DNA of 64,000 nucleotides, taken from NCBI RefSeq assembly GCF_001641635.1, contig NZ_LUUB01000090.1, positions 145,691 to 209,690 of the forward strand. The letters run 5' to 3'. The translations under genes and the position numbers were made by a program. Of this stretch, positions 51,948 to 60,722 are shown piece by piece. Each line of letters begins with the position of its first letter. The stretch's first letter is position 1. The notes under the pieces are model-generated. The model searched no databases. It was not told the origin of the DNA and saw nothing but the letters and a program-made list of their open reading frames with translations. Origin of the DNA: Bradyrhizobium centrolobii. Its GTDB lineage: Bacteria > Pseudomonadota > Alphaproteobacteria > Rhizobiales > Xanthobacteraceae.

Positions 51948-54131
51948 ATGAACAAGCACGTCTTGCCCCAAATGAATCGCCGCGCCTTCGTGATCGGCAC
52001 TGCGGCTGCGGGCGCCGGCCTCGCGCTCGGCCTCGATATTCCGTTCGGCGGCCCCGCCGTGGTCCGCGCGGCCGACGGCTCGCCCGAGATCAATGCCTGG
52101 GTCGTGGTCAGGCCCGACGACACCGTCGTAATCCGCGTCGCCCGCTCCGAGATGGGCCAGGGCTCGCTGACCGGCCTCGCGCAGCTCGTCGCCGAGGAGC
52201 TGGAATGCGACTGGACCAAGGTCACGACCGAATTCCCCTCGCCCGGACAGAACGTCGCCCGCAAGCGCGTCTGGGGCGACTACTCGACCGGCGGCAGCCG
52301 CGGCATCCGCACCTCGCAGGACTATGTGCGCAAGGGCGGCGCCACCGCCCGCATGATGCTGATCCAGGCCGCGGCCAATGATTGGAAGGTGCCGGCCTCC
52401 GAATGCACGGCGGCCAACAGTGTCATCACCCATACGCCGTCGGGCCGGACCACGACCTACGGCAAGGTCGCCGAGGCTGCGGCAAAGCTGACGCCGCCGG
52501 CCGACGTCAAGCTGAAGGACCCGAAGGACTGGCGCCTCGTCGGCAAAGGCGTGAAGCGGCTCGACACGCCGGACAAGGTCACCGGCACGACCGTCTATGG
52601 CATCGACGTCAAGCTGCCCGGCATGCTGAATGCCGCGATCAAGGACTGCCCGGTCACCGGTGGCAAGCTGAAGAGCTATGACGAAGCCAAGATCGCCGGC
52701 ATGAAGGGCGTGAAGAAGATCGTGAAGGTCGGCGACAGCGCGGTCGCGGTCGTGGCCGACACCTTCTGGCACGCCAAGAGCGCTCTCGATGCGCTGCCGA
52801 TCGTCTGGGACGAAGGCGAGAACGCAAAGGTCTCCAGCGCCACGATCGCGAAATGGCTGGCGGAAGGCCTCGACAGCGGCCCGGCCTATGTCGGCAATTC
52901 GAATGGCGACGCCAAGGCCGCGCTCGCGGGCGCGGCCAAGACGATCGAAGCCGTCTACAACTATCCCTACCAGAACCACGCCACGATGGAGCCGATGAAC
53001 GCGACTGCGCTCTACACGGCCGACAAGTGCGAGGTCTGGTGCGGAACGCAGAATGGCGAAGCGGCCCTCGCCGCCGTGCTGGAAGCCTCCGAGCTTCCGG
53101 CCGACAAGTGCGACGTCCACAAGCTGATGCTTGGCGGCGGCTTCGGCCGGCGCGGCCAGACCGACTATGTCCGGCAGGCCGTGCTGATCGCCAAGCAAAT
53201 GCCGGGCACGCCGATCAAGCTGTTGTGGACGCGCGAAGAGGACATGACGCACGGCCGCTACCATCCGATCACGCAATGCAAGCTGACCGCCGGCTTCGAT
53301 GCCAGCAACAACCTGACGTCGCTGCACATGCGGATCTCCGGCCAGTCGATCCTTGCGAGCCTTCGGCCGGAAGCGCTGGTCAACGGCATGGACACGGCGA
53401 CTTTTGCCGGCCTCAATGCCAAGGGCGATGCACCGTTCGGATACTCGGTGCCCAACCTGCTGATCGAGCACTCGATGCGCAACCCGCACATCATTCCGGG
53501 GTTCTGGCGCGGCGTGAACGTCAACCAGAATGCGATCTATATCGAATGCTTCATGGATGAGCTGGCGCACGCCGCGAACGAGGATCCCCTGGAGTTCCGG
53601 CGCAGGCTGATGAAGGACCACCCCAAGCATCTGGCGGTGCTGGAGGCCGTGGCCGAGAAGATCGGCTGGGACAAACCGGCGCCGCAAGGCGTCTTCCGCG
53701 GGCTCGCTCACTTCGCGTCCTACGGCAGCTATGTCGCGGCGGCCGCGGAAATCTCGGTGACCGACGGCACCAAGATCAAGGTGCATCGCATCGTCGCGGC
53801 GACCGATCCCGGCTATGCCGTCAATCCGGCGCAGATCGAGCGCCAGATCGCGGGCTCCTTCGTGTACGGCCTGAGCGGGCTGTTCTACGGGGGCTGCACC
53901 GTGAAGGACGGCGCGATCGTCGAGACCAACTTCGACACCTACGACTCCATGCGCATCGCCGCGATGCCGAAGGTCGAATCGATCGTGATGCCGAGTGGCG
54001 GATTCTGGGGCGGCGTCGGCGAGCCGACGATCGGCGTTGCGGGACCTGCGGTGCTCAACGCCTATTTCGCGGCGACGGGCAAGCGTATCCGCTCGGTGCC
54101 GCTGCGCGACCAGAACATCACTTTCGCCTGA
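51948..54131 (+). CDS. molybdopterin-binding large subunit (IorB-type hydroxylase)
   Basis: The 727-residue subunit is an exported molybdenum hydroxylase of the isoquinoline 1-oxidoreductase/aldehyde dehydrogenase group. A twin-arginine signal is visible (QMNRRAFVIGTAAAGAGLAL, 8-27). Moco landmarks include LGGGFGRRGQTDYVRQA near 396-412, HATMEPMNAT near 344 and WGGVGEPTIGVAGPAVLNAY near 687-706, which contains the catalytic glutamate. The start ATG at 51948 follows AAGGAG. Its substrate would be an aldehyde or N-heterocycle. It is followed after 50 bp by a flavoprotein and the sox genes, an unusual context. Confidence 0.9.
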   Translation: MNKHVLPQMNRRAFVIGTAAAGAGLALGLDIPFGGPAVVRAADGSPEINAWVVVRPDDTVVIRVARSEMGQGSLTGLAQLVAEELECDWTKVTTEFPSPGQNVARKRVWGDYSTGGSRGIRTSQDYVRKGGATARMMLIQAAANDWKVPASECTAANSVITHTPSGRTTTYGKVAEAAAKLTPPADVKLKDPKDWRLVGKGVKRLDTPDKVTGTTVYGIDVKLPGMLNAAIKDCPVTGGKLKSYDEAKIAGMKGVKKIVKVGDSAVAVVADTFWHAKSALDALPIVWDEGENAKVSSATIAKWLAEGLDSGPAYVGNSNGDAKAALAGAAKTIEAVYNYPYQNHATMEPMNATALYTADKCEVWCGTQNGEAALAAVLEASELPADKCDVHKLMLGGGFGRRGQTDYVRQAVLIAKQMPGTPIKLLWTREEDMTHGRYHPITQCKLTAGFDASNNLTSLHMRISGQSILASLRPEALVNGMDTATFAGLNAKGDAPFGYSVPNLLIEHSMRNPHIIPGFWRGVNVNQNAIYIECFMDELAHAANEDPLEFRRRLMKDHPKHLAVLEAVAEKIGWDKPAPQGVFRGLAHFASYGSYVAAAAEISVTDGTKIKVHRIVAATDPGYAVNPAQIERQIAGSFVYGLSGLFYGGCTVKDGAIVETNFDTYDSMRIAAMPKVESIVMPSGGFWGGVGEPTIGVAGPAVLNAYFAATGKRIRSVPLRDQNITFA

Positions 54132-54181
54132 GAGACCGGCTGCGGCGGCACAAGAGAGCCGCCGCAGCCTTTATCTGGATC

Positions 54182-55459
54182 ATGCTCATGACGACGCGCC
54201 CGGTGACACGGCGGAACGCCGCGTTCGGCATCGCTGCGGCGGCCGCAGCACTGGCGCGGCCGTCGATTTCGCGCGCGCAGTCCGCGGGCCGCGTGGTCGT
54301 GGTTGGCGGCGGTTTTGGTGGCGCAGCCTGCTCCCGGGCGCTGAAGCGGGCCAATGCGGCGCTCCAGGTCACGCTGATCGAACCGAACGAGGTGTTCACC
54401 GCATGCCCGTTCAGCAACGAGGTGCTCGCAGGACTGCGCGGGATTGAGCTGCAGCAATTCGGCTATGACAGGCTCGCCTCCGAGGGCGTCACCGTCATCA
54501 ATCAGGCCGCAACGAAGATCGACCCGCAGCAACGAAGCGTCGTGGTGGCCGACGGCACCTCGTTTCCCTACGATCACCTCGTGCTCTCGCCCGGCATCGA
54601 CTTCCACTTCGAGGCCCTGCCTGGCTACGACGACGCGTCGGAAAAGATGCCGCACGCCTGGAAAGCCGGCGCGCAGACGCTGCTGCTGCGCAGGCAGTTG
54701 GAGGCGATGGAGGATGGCGGCGTGGTGGCCATAGCAATCCCGGCCAATCCGTCCCGCTGCCCGCCCGCTCCTTACGAGCGCGCCAGCCTGATCGCGCATT
54801 TTCTGAAGACGAAGAAGCCGCGCTCGAAAGTCCTGATCCTCGATGCCAAGGACAATTTCTCCCAGCAGCGGCTGTTCGAGAAGGCATGGAAGGAGCTTTA
54901 TGGCGACATGATCGAGCGCGTGGCGCTGTCGCAAGGCGGCCGCGTGACATCAGTCGATCCCTCCACCAGGACCATCGTCACCGAATTCGGCAACTACACC
55001 CCTGACGTCGCCAACGTCATTCCGCCGCAGCGTGCCGGGCACATTGCCGAGATTGCGGGCGCAGCGGATGCGACCGGCTGGTGCCCGATCGATCCCGTGA
55101 CCTTCGAATCGAAACTCGCGCCCGCCATTCACGTCGTCGGCGATGCCTGCCTTGGCGGCGGCATTCCGAAATCGGCATCCGCCGCGAGCGCGCAAGGCAA
55201 GGCTTGCGCAGCCGTAATCGTCAACCTGCTTGCAGGCCGCACGCCGGAGACGCCACGGCTCACCGGCGTCTGCTACAACACCGTCGCACCCGGCTATGGC
55301 TTCTCACTCGCCGGCAACTACCAACCGAAGGGCGACATCTTTGCCGAGGTCGAGGGCGGTGCCACGAGCCCGGTCGATGCGCCGCGCGAACTGCGCGCCC
55401 GCGAGGCGGCCGAGGCCGAGCGCTGGTTTCAAACCATCACGGCGGATACTTTTGGCTAG
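54182..55459 (+). CDS. flavocytochrome c sulfide dehydrogenase-type flavoprotein (SoxF-like)
   Basis: The 425-residue exported flavoprotein resembles the FAD subunit of flavocytochrome c sulfide dehydrogenase and SoxF. A twin-arginine-like leader (TRRNAAFGIAAAAAALARP) precedes the FAD site VVVVGGGFGGAAC near 38-50. Cys75 (TACPFSN) and Cys193 (SRCPPAPYERA) are in the positions of the family's redox disulfide. It would oxidise sulfide or a sulfur intermediate and pass electrons to a cytochrome. The start could be ATG 54182 or 54188. Its stop overlaps the soxX start by 8 bp. Confidence 0.87.
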   Translation: MLMTTRPVTRRNAAFGIAAAAAALARPSISRAQSAGRVVVVGGGFGGAACSRALKRANAALQVTLIEPNEVFTACPFSNEVLAGLRGIELQQFGYDRLASEGVTVINQAATKIDPQQRSVVVADGTSFPYDHLVLSPGIDFHFEALPGYDDASEKMPHAWKAGAQTLLLRRQLEAMEDGGVVAIAIPANPSRCPPAPYERASLIAHFLKTKKPRSKVLILDAKDNFSQQRLFEKAWKELYGDMIERVALSQGGRVTSVDPSTRTIVTEFGNYTPDVANVIPPQRAGHIAEIAGAADATGWCPIDPVTFESKLAPAIHVVGDACLGGGIPKSASAASAQGKACAAVIVNLLAGRTPETPRLTGVCYNTVAPGYGFSLAGNYQPKGDIFAEVEGGATSPVDAPRELRAREAAEAERWFQTITADTFG

Positions 55460-55907
55460 ATCGCTGATCCATATCGCCGCACTGGTCGTCGTCGCGGGTC
55501 TTACGTTCGCCGCCGGCGCGACCGCGGAAGAGCCCGCGCCCTACAAGATCGTCGGCGACGGCATTCCGGAATCGCTCACCGGTGCGCCGGGCGACGCGGC
55601 GCGCGGGCGCGCGCTGGTGCTCGCGCGCGGCACGACCTGCATCCTCTGCCATTCCGGGCCCTTCCCGGAGACGCGGTTCCAGGGCGATCTCGCACCTGAC
55701 CTCACGGGCGCCGGGAACCGTTGGTCGGTGAGCCAGTTGCGGCTTCGTCTGGTCGATGCGTCGCACTTCAACCCGCAGACCATCATGCCGTCCTATTATC
55801 GCACTGACGGGCTCGTTCGCGTCGGACGCAATTTCACCGGCAGGCCGATCCTGTCAGCCACGGAGATCGAGGATATCGTGGCCTTTCTTGCAACGCTTCG
55901 GGACTAG
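55452..55907 (+). CDS. soxX: SoxX monoheme cytochrome c
   Basis: The 151-residue periplasmic cytochrome is the smaller half of SoxAX, which links thiosulfate-type sulfur to the SoxY carrier. It has a signal peptide (about 1-25, MARSLIHIAALVVVAGLTFA then AGATA) and heme site Cys63-x-x-Cys66-His67 (TCILCHSGP). RFQGDLAPDLTG and TIMPSYY, with the Met ligand, are SoxX hallmarks. The start is TTG 55452 within the end of the preceding flavoprotein gene; upstream in-frame codons would not give a signal peptide. soxY follows after 8 bp. Confidence 0.88.
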   Translation: MARSLIHIAALVVVAGLTFAAGATAEEPAPYKIVGDGIPESLTGAPGDAARGRALVLARGTTCILCHSGPFPETRFQGDLAPDLTGAGNRWSVSQLRLRLVDASHFNPQTIMPSYYRTDGLVRVGRNFTGRPILSATEIEDIVAFLATLRD

Positions 55908-55915
55908 GGCAATCC

Positions 55916-56383
55916 ATGCGAACCACGCGACGACAATTCCTCAGTCTTGCCGGAAGTGTCACGGCCGCCGGGACGATCCCGATCGTCACGCTGCGGCCGA
56001 TCGACGCGACGCCCGCGATGCTCAACACCGCGATCCGCAACGTCGTCGGCGAAGCGCCGATCCGCACCGGCAAGGTGAAGCTCGACATTCCGCCGCTGGT
56101 CGAGAACGGCAACACCGTGCCGATGACGGTCAGCGTCGCAAGCCCGTTGACGGCGGCCGACTACGTCAAGAGCATCCATGTCTTCAACGAGAAGAACCCG
56201 CAGCCGAACATCGGCAATTTCCATCTCGGCCCCTGGTCCGGCCGTGCTCAGGTCTCGACCCGGATCCGGCTCGCCGACAGCCAGAAGGTGGTCGCAATCG
56301 CCCGCCTCTCCGACGATTCCTTCTGGCAGGTAGCCGCCGACGTGGTCGTGACGCTCGCCGCCTGCACCGAGGAGGTGAACTGA
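55916..56383 (+). CDS. soxY: SoxY-like sulfur carrier protein with an unusual C-terminus
   Basis: The 155-residue exported protein has a twin-arginine-like leader (TTRRQFLSLAGSVTAAGTIP) and the immunoglobulin-like SoxY fold. Visible segments are IPPLVENGNTVPMTVSV near 59-75 and HVFNEKNPQPNIGNFHLGP near 88-106. Canonical SoxY ends GGCGG, with the cysteine that carries the sulfur substrate; here the end reads TLAACTEEVN. A cysteine is kept near the end but not in the flexible glycine arm. The stop overlaps the soxZ start (TGATG). Its carrier function is therefore plausible but unproven. Confidence 0.85.
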   Translation: MRTTRRQFLSLAGSVTAAGTIPIVTLRPIDATPAMLNTAIRNVVGEAPIRTGKVKLDIPPLVENGNTVPMTVSVASPLTAADYVKSIHVFNEKNPQPNIGNFHLGPWSGRAQVSTRIRLADSQKVVAIARLSDDSFWQVAADVVVTLAACTEEVN

Positions 56384-56703
56384 TGGCCGCAGCCCTCATC
56401 AACGTTCCGGCACGAGCGAAGCGCGGCGACGTCATCGAGATCCGCACGCTGACCTCGCACATCATGGAGACCGGCTTTCGCCACACCGCGGCCGGTGATC
56501 TCGTCCCCCGTGACATCATCACCAGCTTCACCTGCCGCTACAACGGCATCGAGATCTTCCACGCCGATCTCTATCCGGCGATCGCGGCCAATCCTTACCT
56601 GTCGTTCTTCACGGTCGCAAAGGAGAGCGGCAAGTTCGAGTTCGAGTGGATCGGCGACAACGGCTATTCGTCCACCGCGTCGGCATCGATCACGGTCGAA
56701 TGA
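56383..56703 (+). CDS. soxZ: SoxZ
   Basis: The 106-residue protein is the SoxY partner of the SoxYZ carrier. The family pattern is complete: RAKRGDVIEIRTLTSHIMETG at about 10-30, the segment HADLYPAIAANPYLSFF near 61-77 and FEFEWIGDNG near 85-94. There is no signal peptide, as usual for SoxZ, which is exported with SoxY. The ATG shares one base with the soxY stop and has GAGGAGG just upstream. soxA overlaps its stop by 4 bp. Confidence 0.92.
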   Translation: MAAALINVPARAKRGDVIEIRTLTSHIMETGFRHTAAGDLVPRDIITSFTCRYNGIEIFHADLYPAIAANPYLSFFTVAKESGKFEFEWIGDNGYSSTASASITVE

Positions 56704-57479
56704 GCCATTGGCGTGCGATAGTTGTGGCGGCGCTGCTCGCCACGGCCCCTGCCCTGCGCGCCGGCGAAGTTCCGCTGGAGGCGCGCCGCTCCGGCTATTC
56801 CTTCATGGGGCCCGAGACGCGCGCTATGCAGGATGACGACACCGCGAATCCCGGCATGCTGTTCGTGCTCGACGGCGAGTCGCTGTGGACGAAGAAGGTG
56901 GGCGTCGCCGACAAGGCTTGCGCGGACTGCCATGGCGATGCACGGAGCAGCATGAAGGGTGTCGCGGCGCGCTATCCCGCTTTCGACAAAACACAGGGGC
57001 GTCCCGTCACGCTCGACCAGCGCATCAATCTCTGCCGCGCCGATCACCAGCAGGCAACGCCACTGCCCTACGAGAGCCGCGACCTGCTGGCGCTATCGGC
57101 CTTCGTCGCCCACCAGTCGCGCGGCTTGGCGATCACGGCCGGCGACGATCCTCAGCTAAAACCCTTCGTTGCGCAGGGCCGCGACCTGTTCAGGCAGCGC
57201 GAGGGCCAGCTCAACCTCGCCTGCACCAACTGCCACGACGACAACTTCGACAAGCGCCTCGCGGGCGCGCCGATCACGCAAGCGCAGCCGACCGGCTATC
57301 CGCTCTATCGCCTGGAGTGGCAGACGTTGGGATCGCTCGAGCGCCGGCTGCGCAGCTGCATGACCGGCGTCCGCGCCCAGGCCTATGATTACGGCTCGCC
57401 CGAGCTGGTCGCGCTCGAGCTCTATCTGATGTCACGGGCACGCGGCCTGCCCATGGAAACGCCGGCCGTGCGTCCCTGA
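56700..57479 (+). CDS. soxA: SoxA diheme cytochrome c
   Basis: The 259-residue exported cytochrome is the larger half of SoxAX. Residues 1-21 are a signal peptide. Two heme sites are Cys74-x-x-Cys77-His78 (CADCH) and Cys175-x-x-Cys178-His179 (CTNCH). The segment QRINLCRADHQQATPLPYES near 108-126 and Cys220 in RSCMTGVRA fit SoxA, whose active-site heme is ligated by a cysteine persulfide at this last position. The ATG overlaps the soxZ stop (ATGA). It ends the operon; no soxB or soxCD follows. Confidence 0.91.
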   Translation: MSHWRAIVVAALLATAPALRAGEVPLEARRSGYSFMGPETRAMQDDDTANPGMLFVLDGESLWTKKVGVADKACADCHGDARSSMKGVAARYPAFDKTQGRPVTLDQRINLCRADHQQATPLPYESRDLLALSAFVAHQSRGLAITAGDDPQLKPFVAQGRDLFRQREGQLNLACTNCHDDNFDKRLAGAPITQAQPTGYPLYRLEWQTLGSLERRLRSCMTGVRAQAYDYGSPELVALELYLMSRARGLPMETPAVRP

Positions 57480-57559
57480 TCCGTAGATTAGGACTAGGCA
57501 GCCGTGGCACGGTCGCTAGTATCCCTCCCAAAGATAATGAATCAGAGGGAGGGACTAAG

Positions 57560-58885
57560 GTGGCCAACCACAAAATCTCGCGCCGTACGCTTTTTACAGG
57601 CACCGCCGCGGCTGGCGCGCTCAGCCTGACCGGACTGCCAGCGCGCGCCGAGGTCAACTGGAAGAAATACGCCGGGACCAAGCTGGAGGTGATCCTCGCC
57701 AAGGGTCCCCGCGGCGACAACCTGCAAAAATACATCAAGGAGTTCACCGACCTCACCGGCATCCAGGTCGAATCCGAGCAGATCCCGGAGCAGCAGCAGC
57801 GGCAGAAGGTCGTGATCGAGCTCACCTCGGGACGACCGAGCTTCGACGTCGTGCATCTCAGCTACCACGTGCAGAAGCGGCAGTTCGAAAAAGCCGGCTG
57901 GCTCTCCGACATGACGTCCTACATGAAGGATCCGACGCTGACCGCGCCCGATCTCGTCGAGAGTGACTTCTCGGCCGCCGGCCTGCAATACGCCAAGAAC
58001 GACAAGGGCCAGATGCTGTCGCTGCCGTGGTCGGTCGACTATTTCATTCTCTATTACAACAAGGAGCTCTTCCAGAAGAAGGGCGTCGCGGTGCCCAAGA
58101 CCCTCGACGAGATGGTCGCGGCCGCCGAGAAGCTCACCGATACCAAGGAAGGTATCTACGGCTTCGTCGGACGCGGCTTGCGCAATGCCAACATGACGTT
58201 GTGGACCAACTTCTTCCTCAACTATGGCGGCGAATTCCTCGACGCCAAGGGCAATATCCTGACCGATGGTCCGGAGGCGATCGAGGCAACAAAACTCTAC
58301 CAGACGCTGCTGACGAAAGTCGCTCCGCCCGGAGTCGCCGGCTTCAACTGGATGGAGTCGATGGCCTCGTTCACGCAAGGACGCTCGGCGATGTGGATCG
58401 ACGGCGTCGGCTGGGCGCCGCCGCTGGAGGATCCGGCCGCTTCGCGCGTGGTCGGCAAGGTCGGCTACACCGTCGTCCCCGCTGGACCGAAGGGGCAGTA
58501 TTCGGCCACCTATGGCGACGGCATCGGCATTGCAGCCGCGAGCAAGAACAAGGAAGCCGCCTATCTGCTCTGCCAGTGGGTGGTCTCGAAGCAGCAGGGT
58601 GCACGGCTGTTGCAGGCCGGCGGCGGCGTGCCGTTCCGCAATTCGATCCTGAACGATCCCGAGATCCAGAAGGGCGTGAAGATGCCCAAGGAGTGGCTGC
58701 AATCGGTGATCGATTCCGCCAAGATCAGCAAGCTGGGCCTGCCCGTGGTCATCCCGGTCGCCGAATTCCGCGATATCGTCGGCGCAGCGCTCACCTCGAC
58801 CCTGTCCGGCGCCGATCCTGCGACTGAGCTGAAGAAGGCAAACGATCAGTACCGGCCGATCCTGGAGCGCAGCGAAAAAGCGTGA
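57560..58885 (+). CDS. ABC transporter sugar-binding protein
   Basis: The 441-residue periplasmic protein has a twin-arginine-like leader (KISRRTLFTGTAAAGALSLTG, about 5-25) and the fold of the maltose/trehalose-type carbohydrate-binding family. Landmarks are FDVVHLSYHVQKRQFEKAGWLSDM near 95-118 and SLPWSVDYFILYYNKELF near 154-172. It captures a sugar or polyol for the two permeases that follow. The GTG at 57560 follows a strong AGAGGGAGGG ribosome binding site. The next gene overlaps its stop by 4 bp. The ligand is unknown. Confidence 0.88.
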   Translation: MANHKISRRTLFTGTAAAGALSLTGLPARAEVNWKKYAGTKLEVILAKGPRGDNLQKYIKEFTDLTGIQVESEQIPEQQQRQKVVIELTSGRPSFDVVHLSYHVQKRQFEKAGWLSDMTSYMKDPTLTAPDLVESDFSAAGLQYAKNDKGQMLSLPWSVDYFILYYNKELFQKKGVAVPKTLDEMVAAAEKLTDTKEGIYGFVGRGLRNANMTLWTNFFLNYGGEFLDAKGNILTDGPEAIEATKLYQTLLTKVAPPGVAGFNWMESMASFTQGRSAMWIDGVGWAPPLEDPAASRVVGKVGYTVVPAGPKGQYSATYGDGIGIAAASKNKEAAYLLCQWVVSKQQGARLLQAGGGVPFRNSILNDPEIQKGVKMPKEWLQSVIDSAKISKLGLPVVIPVAEFRDIVGAALTSTLSGADPATELKKANDQYRPILERSEKA

Positions 58886-59820
58886 GTGCGTTGACACAAT
58901 CGACTCCGGCCGCGGCTCACACCAAGACCGCGCCGGAGAAACAATGGCGACCGCCGTCCTACTGGCCGTTCGTGGTGCCGGCGCTGGTCGTTGTGCTCGC
59001 CATCATCATCTTCCCGTGGGTCTTCACCATCTGGATGAGCCTGAACGAGTGGAAGGTCGGCTCGCCGACCATTTTCGTCGGGCCCTCAAACTATCTGCGC
59101 CTGACGACCGATCCCCGTTTCATCGAGGCCGTCGGACATACACTGGTCTACACCGTGCTCTCGGTGGTGCTGCCACTGCTGCTCGGTACGCTCGCGGCCG
59201 TGGTCTTTCACCAGAAATTCGCCGGGCGCGGTTTCCTGCGCGGCGTGTTCATCATGCCCATGATGGCGACGCCGGTGGCGATCGCGCTGGTCTGGACCAT
59301 GATGTTCCATCCGCAGCTTGGCGTGCTCAACTACCTCTTGTCACTGGTCGGCATTCCACCGCAGCTCTGGGTGTTTCACCCCGCGACCGTGATCCCCTCG
59401 CTGGTGCTGGTCGAGACCTGGCAATGGACGCCGCTCGTGATGCTGATTGTGCTGGGCGGCCTCGCCGCGATCCCGACCGAGCCCTACGAGAGCGCACAGA
59501 TCGACGGCGCCAGTTTCTGGCAGGTGTTCCGCTTCATCACGCTGCCGCTGATCATGCCGTTTCTGTTCATCGCGGGCATGATCCGCATGATCGACGCGGT
59601 GAAGAGCTTCGATATCATCTTCGCGATCACGCAAGGCGGGCCAGGCTCCGCGTCGGAGACGATCAATATCTACCTCTACAGCGTCGCCTTCACCTATTAC
59701 GACCTCGGCTATGGCTCGGCGATCGCGGTGGTGTTCTTCCTGCTGATCGTATTGCTCGCGGCCGTCATGCTGTATTTCCGCCAGCGCATGCTGTGGACCG
59801 AAATCGGGAGCGGCGCATGA
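58882..59820 (+). CDS. ABC transporter permease (MalF-like)
   Basis: The 312-residue membrane protein has about six helices and the coupling motif ESAQIDGASFWQVFRFITLPLI near 203-224 that contacts the ATPase. It follows the binding protein with a GTGA overlap and is followed by a second permease with an ATGA overlap. The three form one transporter. Its Pro/Ala-rich first 25 residues are probably cytoplasmic. Confidence 0.9.
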   Translation: MSALTQSTPAAAHTKTAPEKQWRPPSYWPFVVPALVVVLAIIIFPWVFTIWMSLNEWKVGSPTIFVGPSNYLRLTTDPRFIEAVGHTLVYTVLSVVLPLLLGTLAAVVFHQKFAGRGFLRGVFIMPMMATPVAIALVWTMMFHPQLGVLNYLLSLVGIPPQLWVFHPATVIPSLVLVETWQWTPLVMLIVLGGLAAIPTEPYESAQIDGASFWQVFRFITLPLIMPFLFIAGMIRMIDAVKSFDIIFAITQGGPGSASETINIYLYSVAFTYYDLGYGSAIAVVFFLLIVLLAAVMLYFRQRMLWTEIGSGA

Positions 59821-60641
59821 ACCTGCGCAGCATCCTCGGCAGGATCGGGCTGTGGTTCGCGGTGCTCGTCATCGTCTCGCCGGCGATCCTGTTCTTCCTC
59901 TGGATGGTTTCGCTCTCGCTCAAATTCGAAGTCGATAACGCCGCCTATCCGCCGGTGTTCATCCCCGAGCATTTCGCCTGGAAGAACTATGCCGACGTGC
60001 TCGCCTCCAACCGCTTCCTGACCTATTTCGTCAACAGCCTGATCGTGACCGGCAGCGCGACCGCGCTAGCACTGCTCGTCGGCGTCCCCGCCGGCTACGG
60101 CATCGCGCGGATGGCCGCGCACAAATCCGCGATCGTGATCCTGATCGCTCGCATCACTCCGGGCTTATCCTATCTCATCCCGCTGTTCCTCCTGTTTCAG
60201 TGGCTGGGATTACTCGGCACGCTGGTGCCGCAGATCATCATCCACCTGGTGGTGACGGTGCCGATCGTGATCTGGATCATGATCGGCTATTTCGAGACCA
60301 CGCCGCTGGAGCTGGAAGAAGCAGCACTCATCGACGGCGCCACGCGCTGGCAGGTCTTTCGCCACGTCGCCTTGCCGATCGCCCGTCCGGGAATCGCGGT
60401 CGCCTTCATCCTGGCCGTGATCTTCTCCTGGAACAATTTCGTCTTCGGCATCGTGCTGGCGGGACGCGAGACGCGCACCCTGCCCGTTGCCGTCTACAAC
60501 ATGATCTCGTTCGACCAGCTGAGCTGGGGTCCGCTCGCCGCCGCCGCGCTGATCGTCACCTTCCCGGTGCTGCTGCTCACGGTGCTCGCCCAGCGGCAGA
60601 TCGTCGCCGGGCTGACGGCGGGGGCTGTGAAAGGCGGGTGA
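59817..60641 (+). CDS. ABC transporter permease (MalG-like)
   Basis: The 274-residue membrane protein has about six helices and the coupling motif EEAALIDGATRWQVFRHVALPI near 162-183. The ATG overlaps the stop of the first permease (ATGA). It completes the membrane part of a CUT1-type sugar importer. No ATPase gene follows, so a shared MsiK/MalK-like ATPase elsewhere must energise it, or the operon has lost that gene. Confidence 0.9.
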   Translation: MNLRSILGRIGLWFAVLVIVSPAILFFLWMVSLSLKFEVDNAAYPPVFIPEHFAWKNYADVLASNRFLTYFVNSLIVTGSATALALLVGVPAGYGIARMAAHKSAIVILIARITPGLSYLIPLFLLFQWLGLLGTLVPQIIIHLVVTVPIVIWIMIGYFETTPLELEEAALIDGATRWQVFRHVALPIARPGIAVAFILAVIFSWNNFVFGIVLAGRETRTLPVAVYNMISFDQLSWGPLAAAALIVTFPVLLLTVLAQRQIVAGLTAGAVKGG

Positions 60642-60648
60642 ACTCGAG

Positions 60649-60719
60649 ACCCTCATCCTGAGGAGCGCGCTTGCGCGCGTCTCAAGATGGCGCTCGCGCG
60701 CCTCCTCACCATGAGGGTC
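60649..60719. repeat. palindromic repeat (ACCCTCATCCTGAGGAG family)
   Basis: ACCCTCATCCTGAGGAG is matched on the right by CTCCTCACCATGAGGGT, and GCGCGC-rich inner arms pair in between. It lies between the convergent ABC permease and NCS2-like permease genes and may serve as their transcript end. Confidence 0.78.
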
Positions 60720-60722
60720 AGG

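Noticed and set aside
57506..57522. TGGCACG followed by GTCGCTAG, resembling a sigma-54 promoter
   Set aside because: The -24 half fits, but the -12 half should read TTGC and here reads CTAG. The essential GC dinucleotide is missing.
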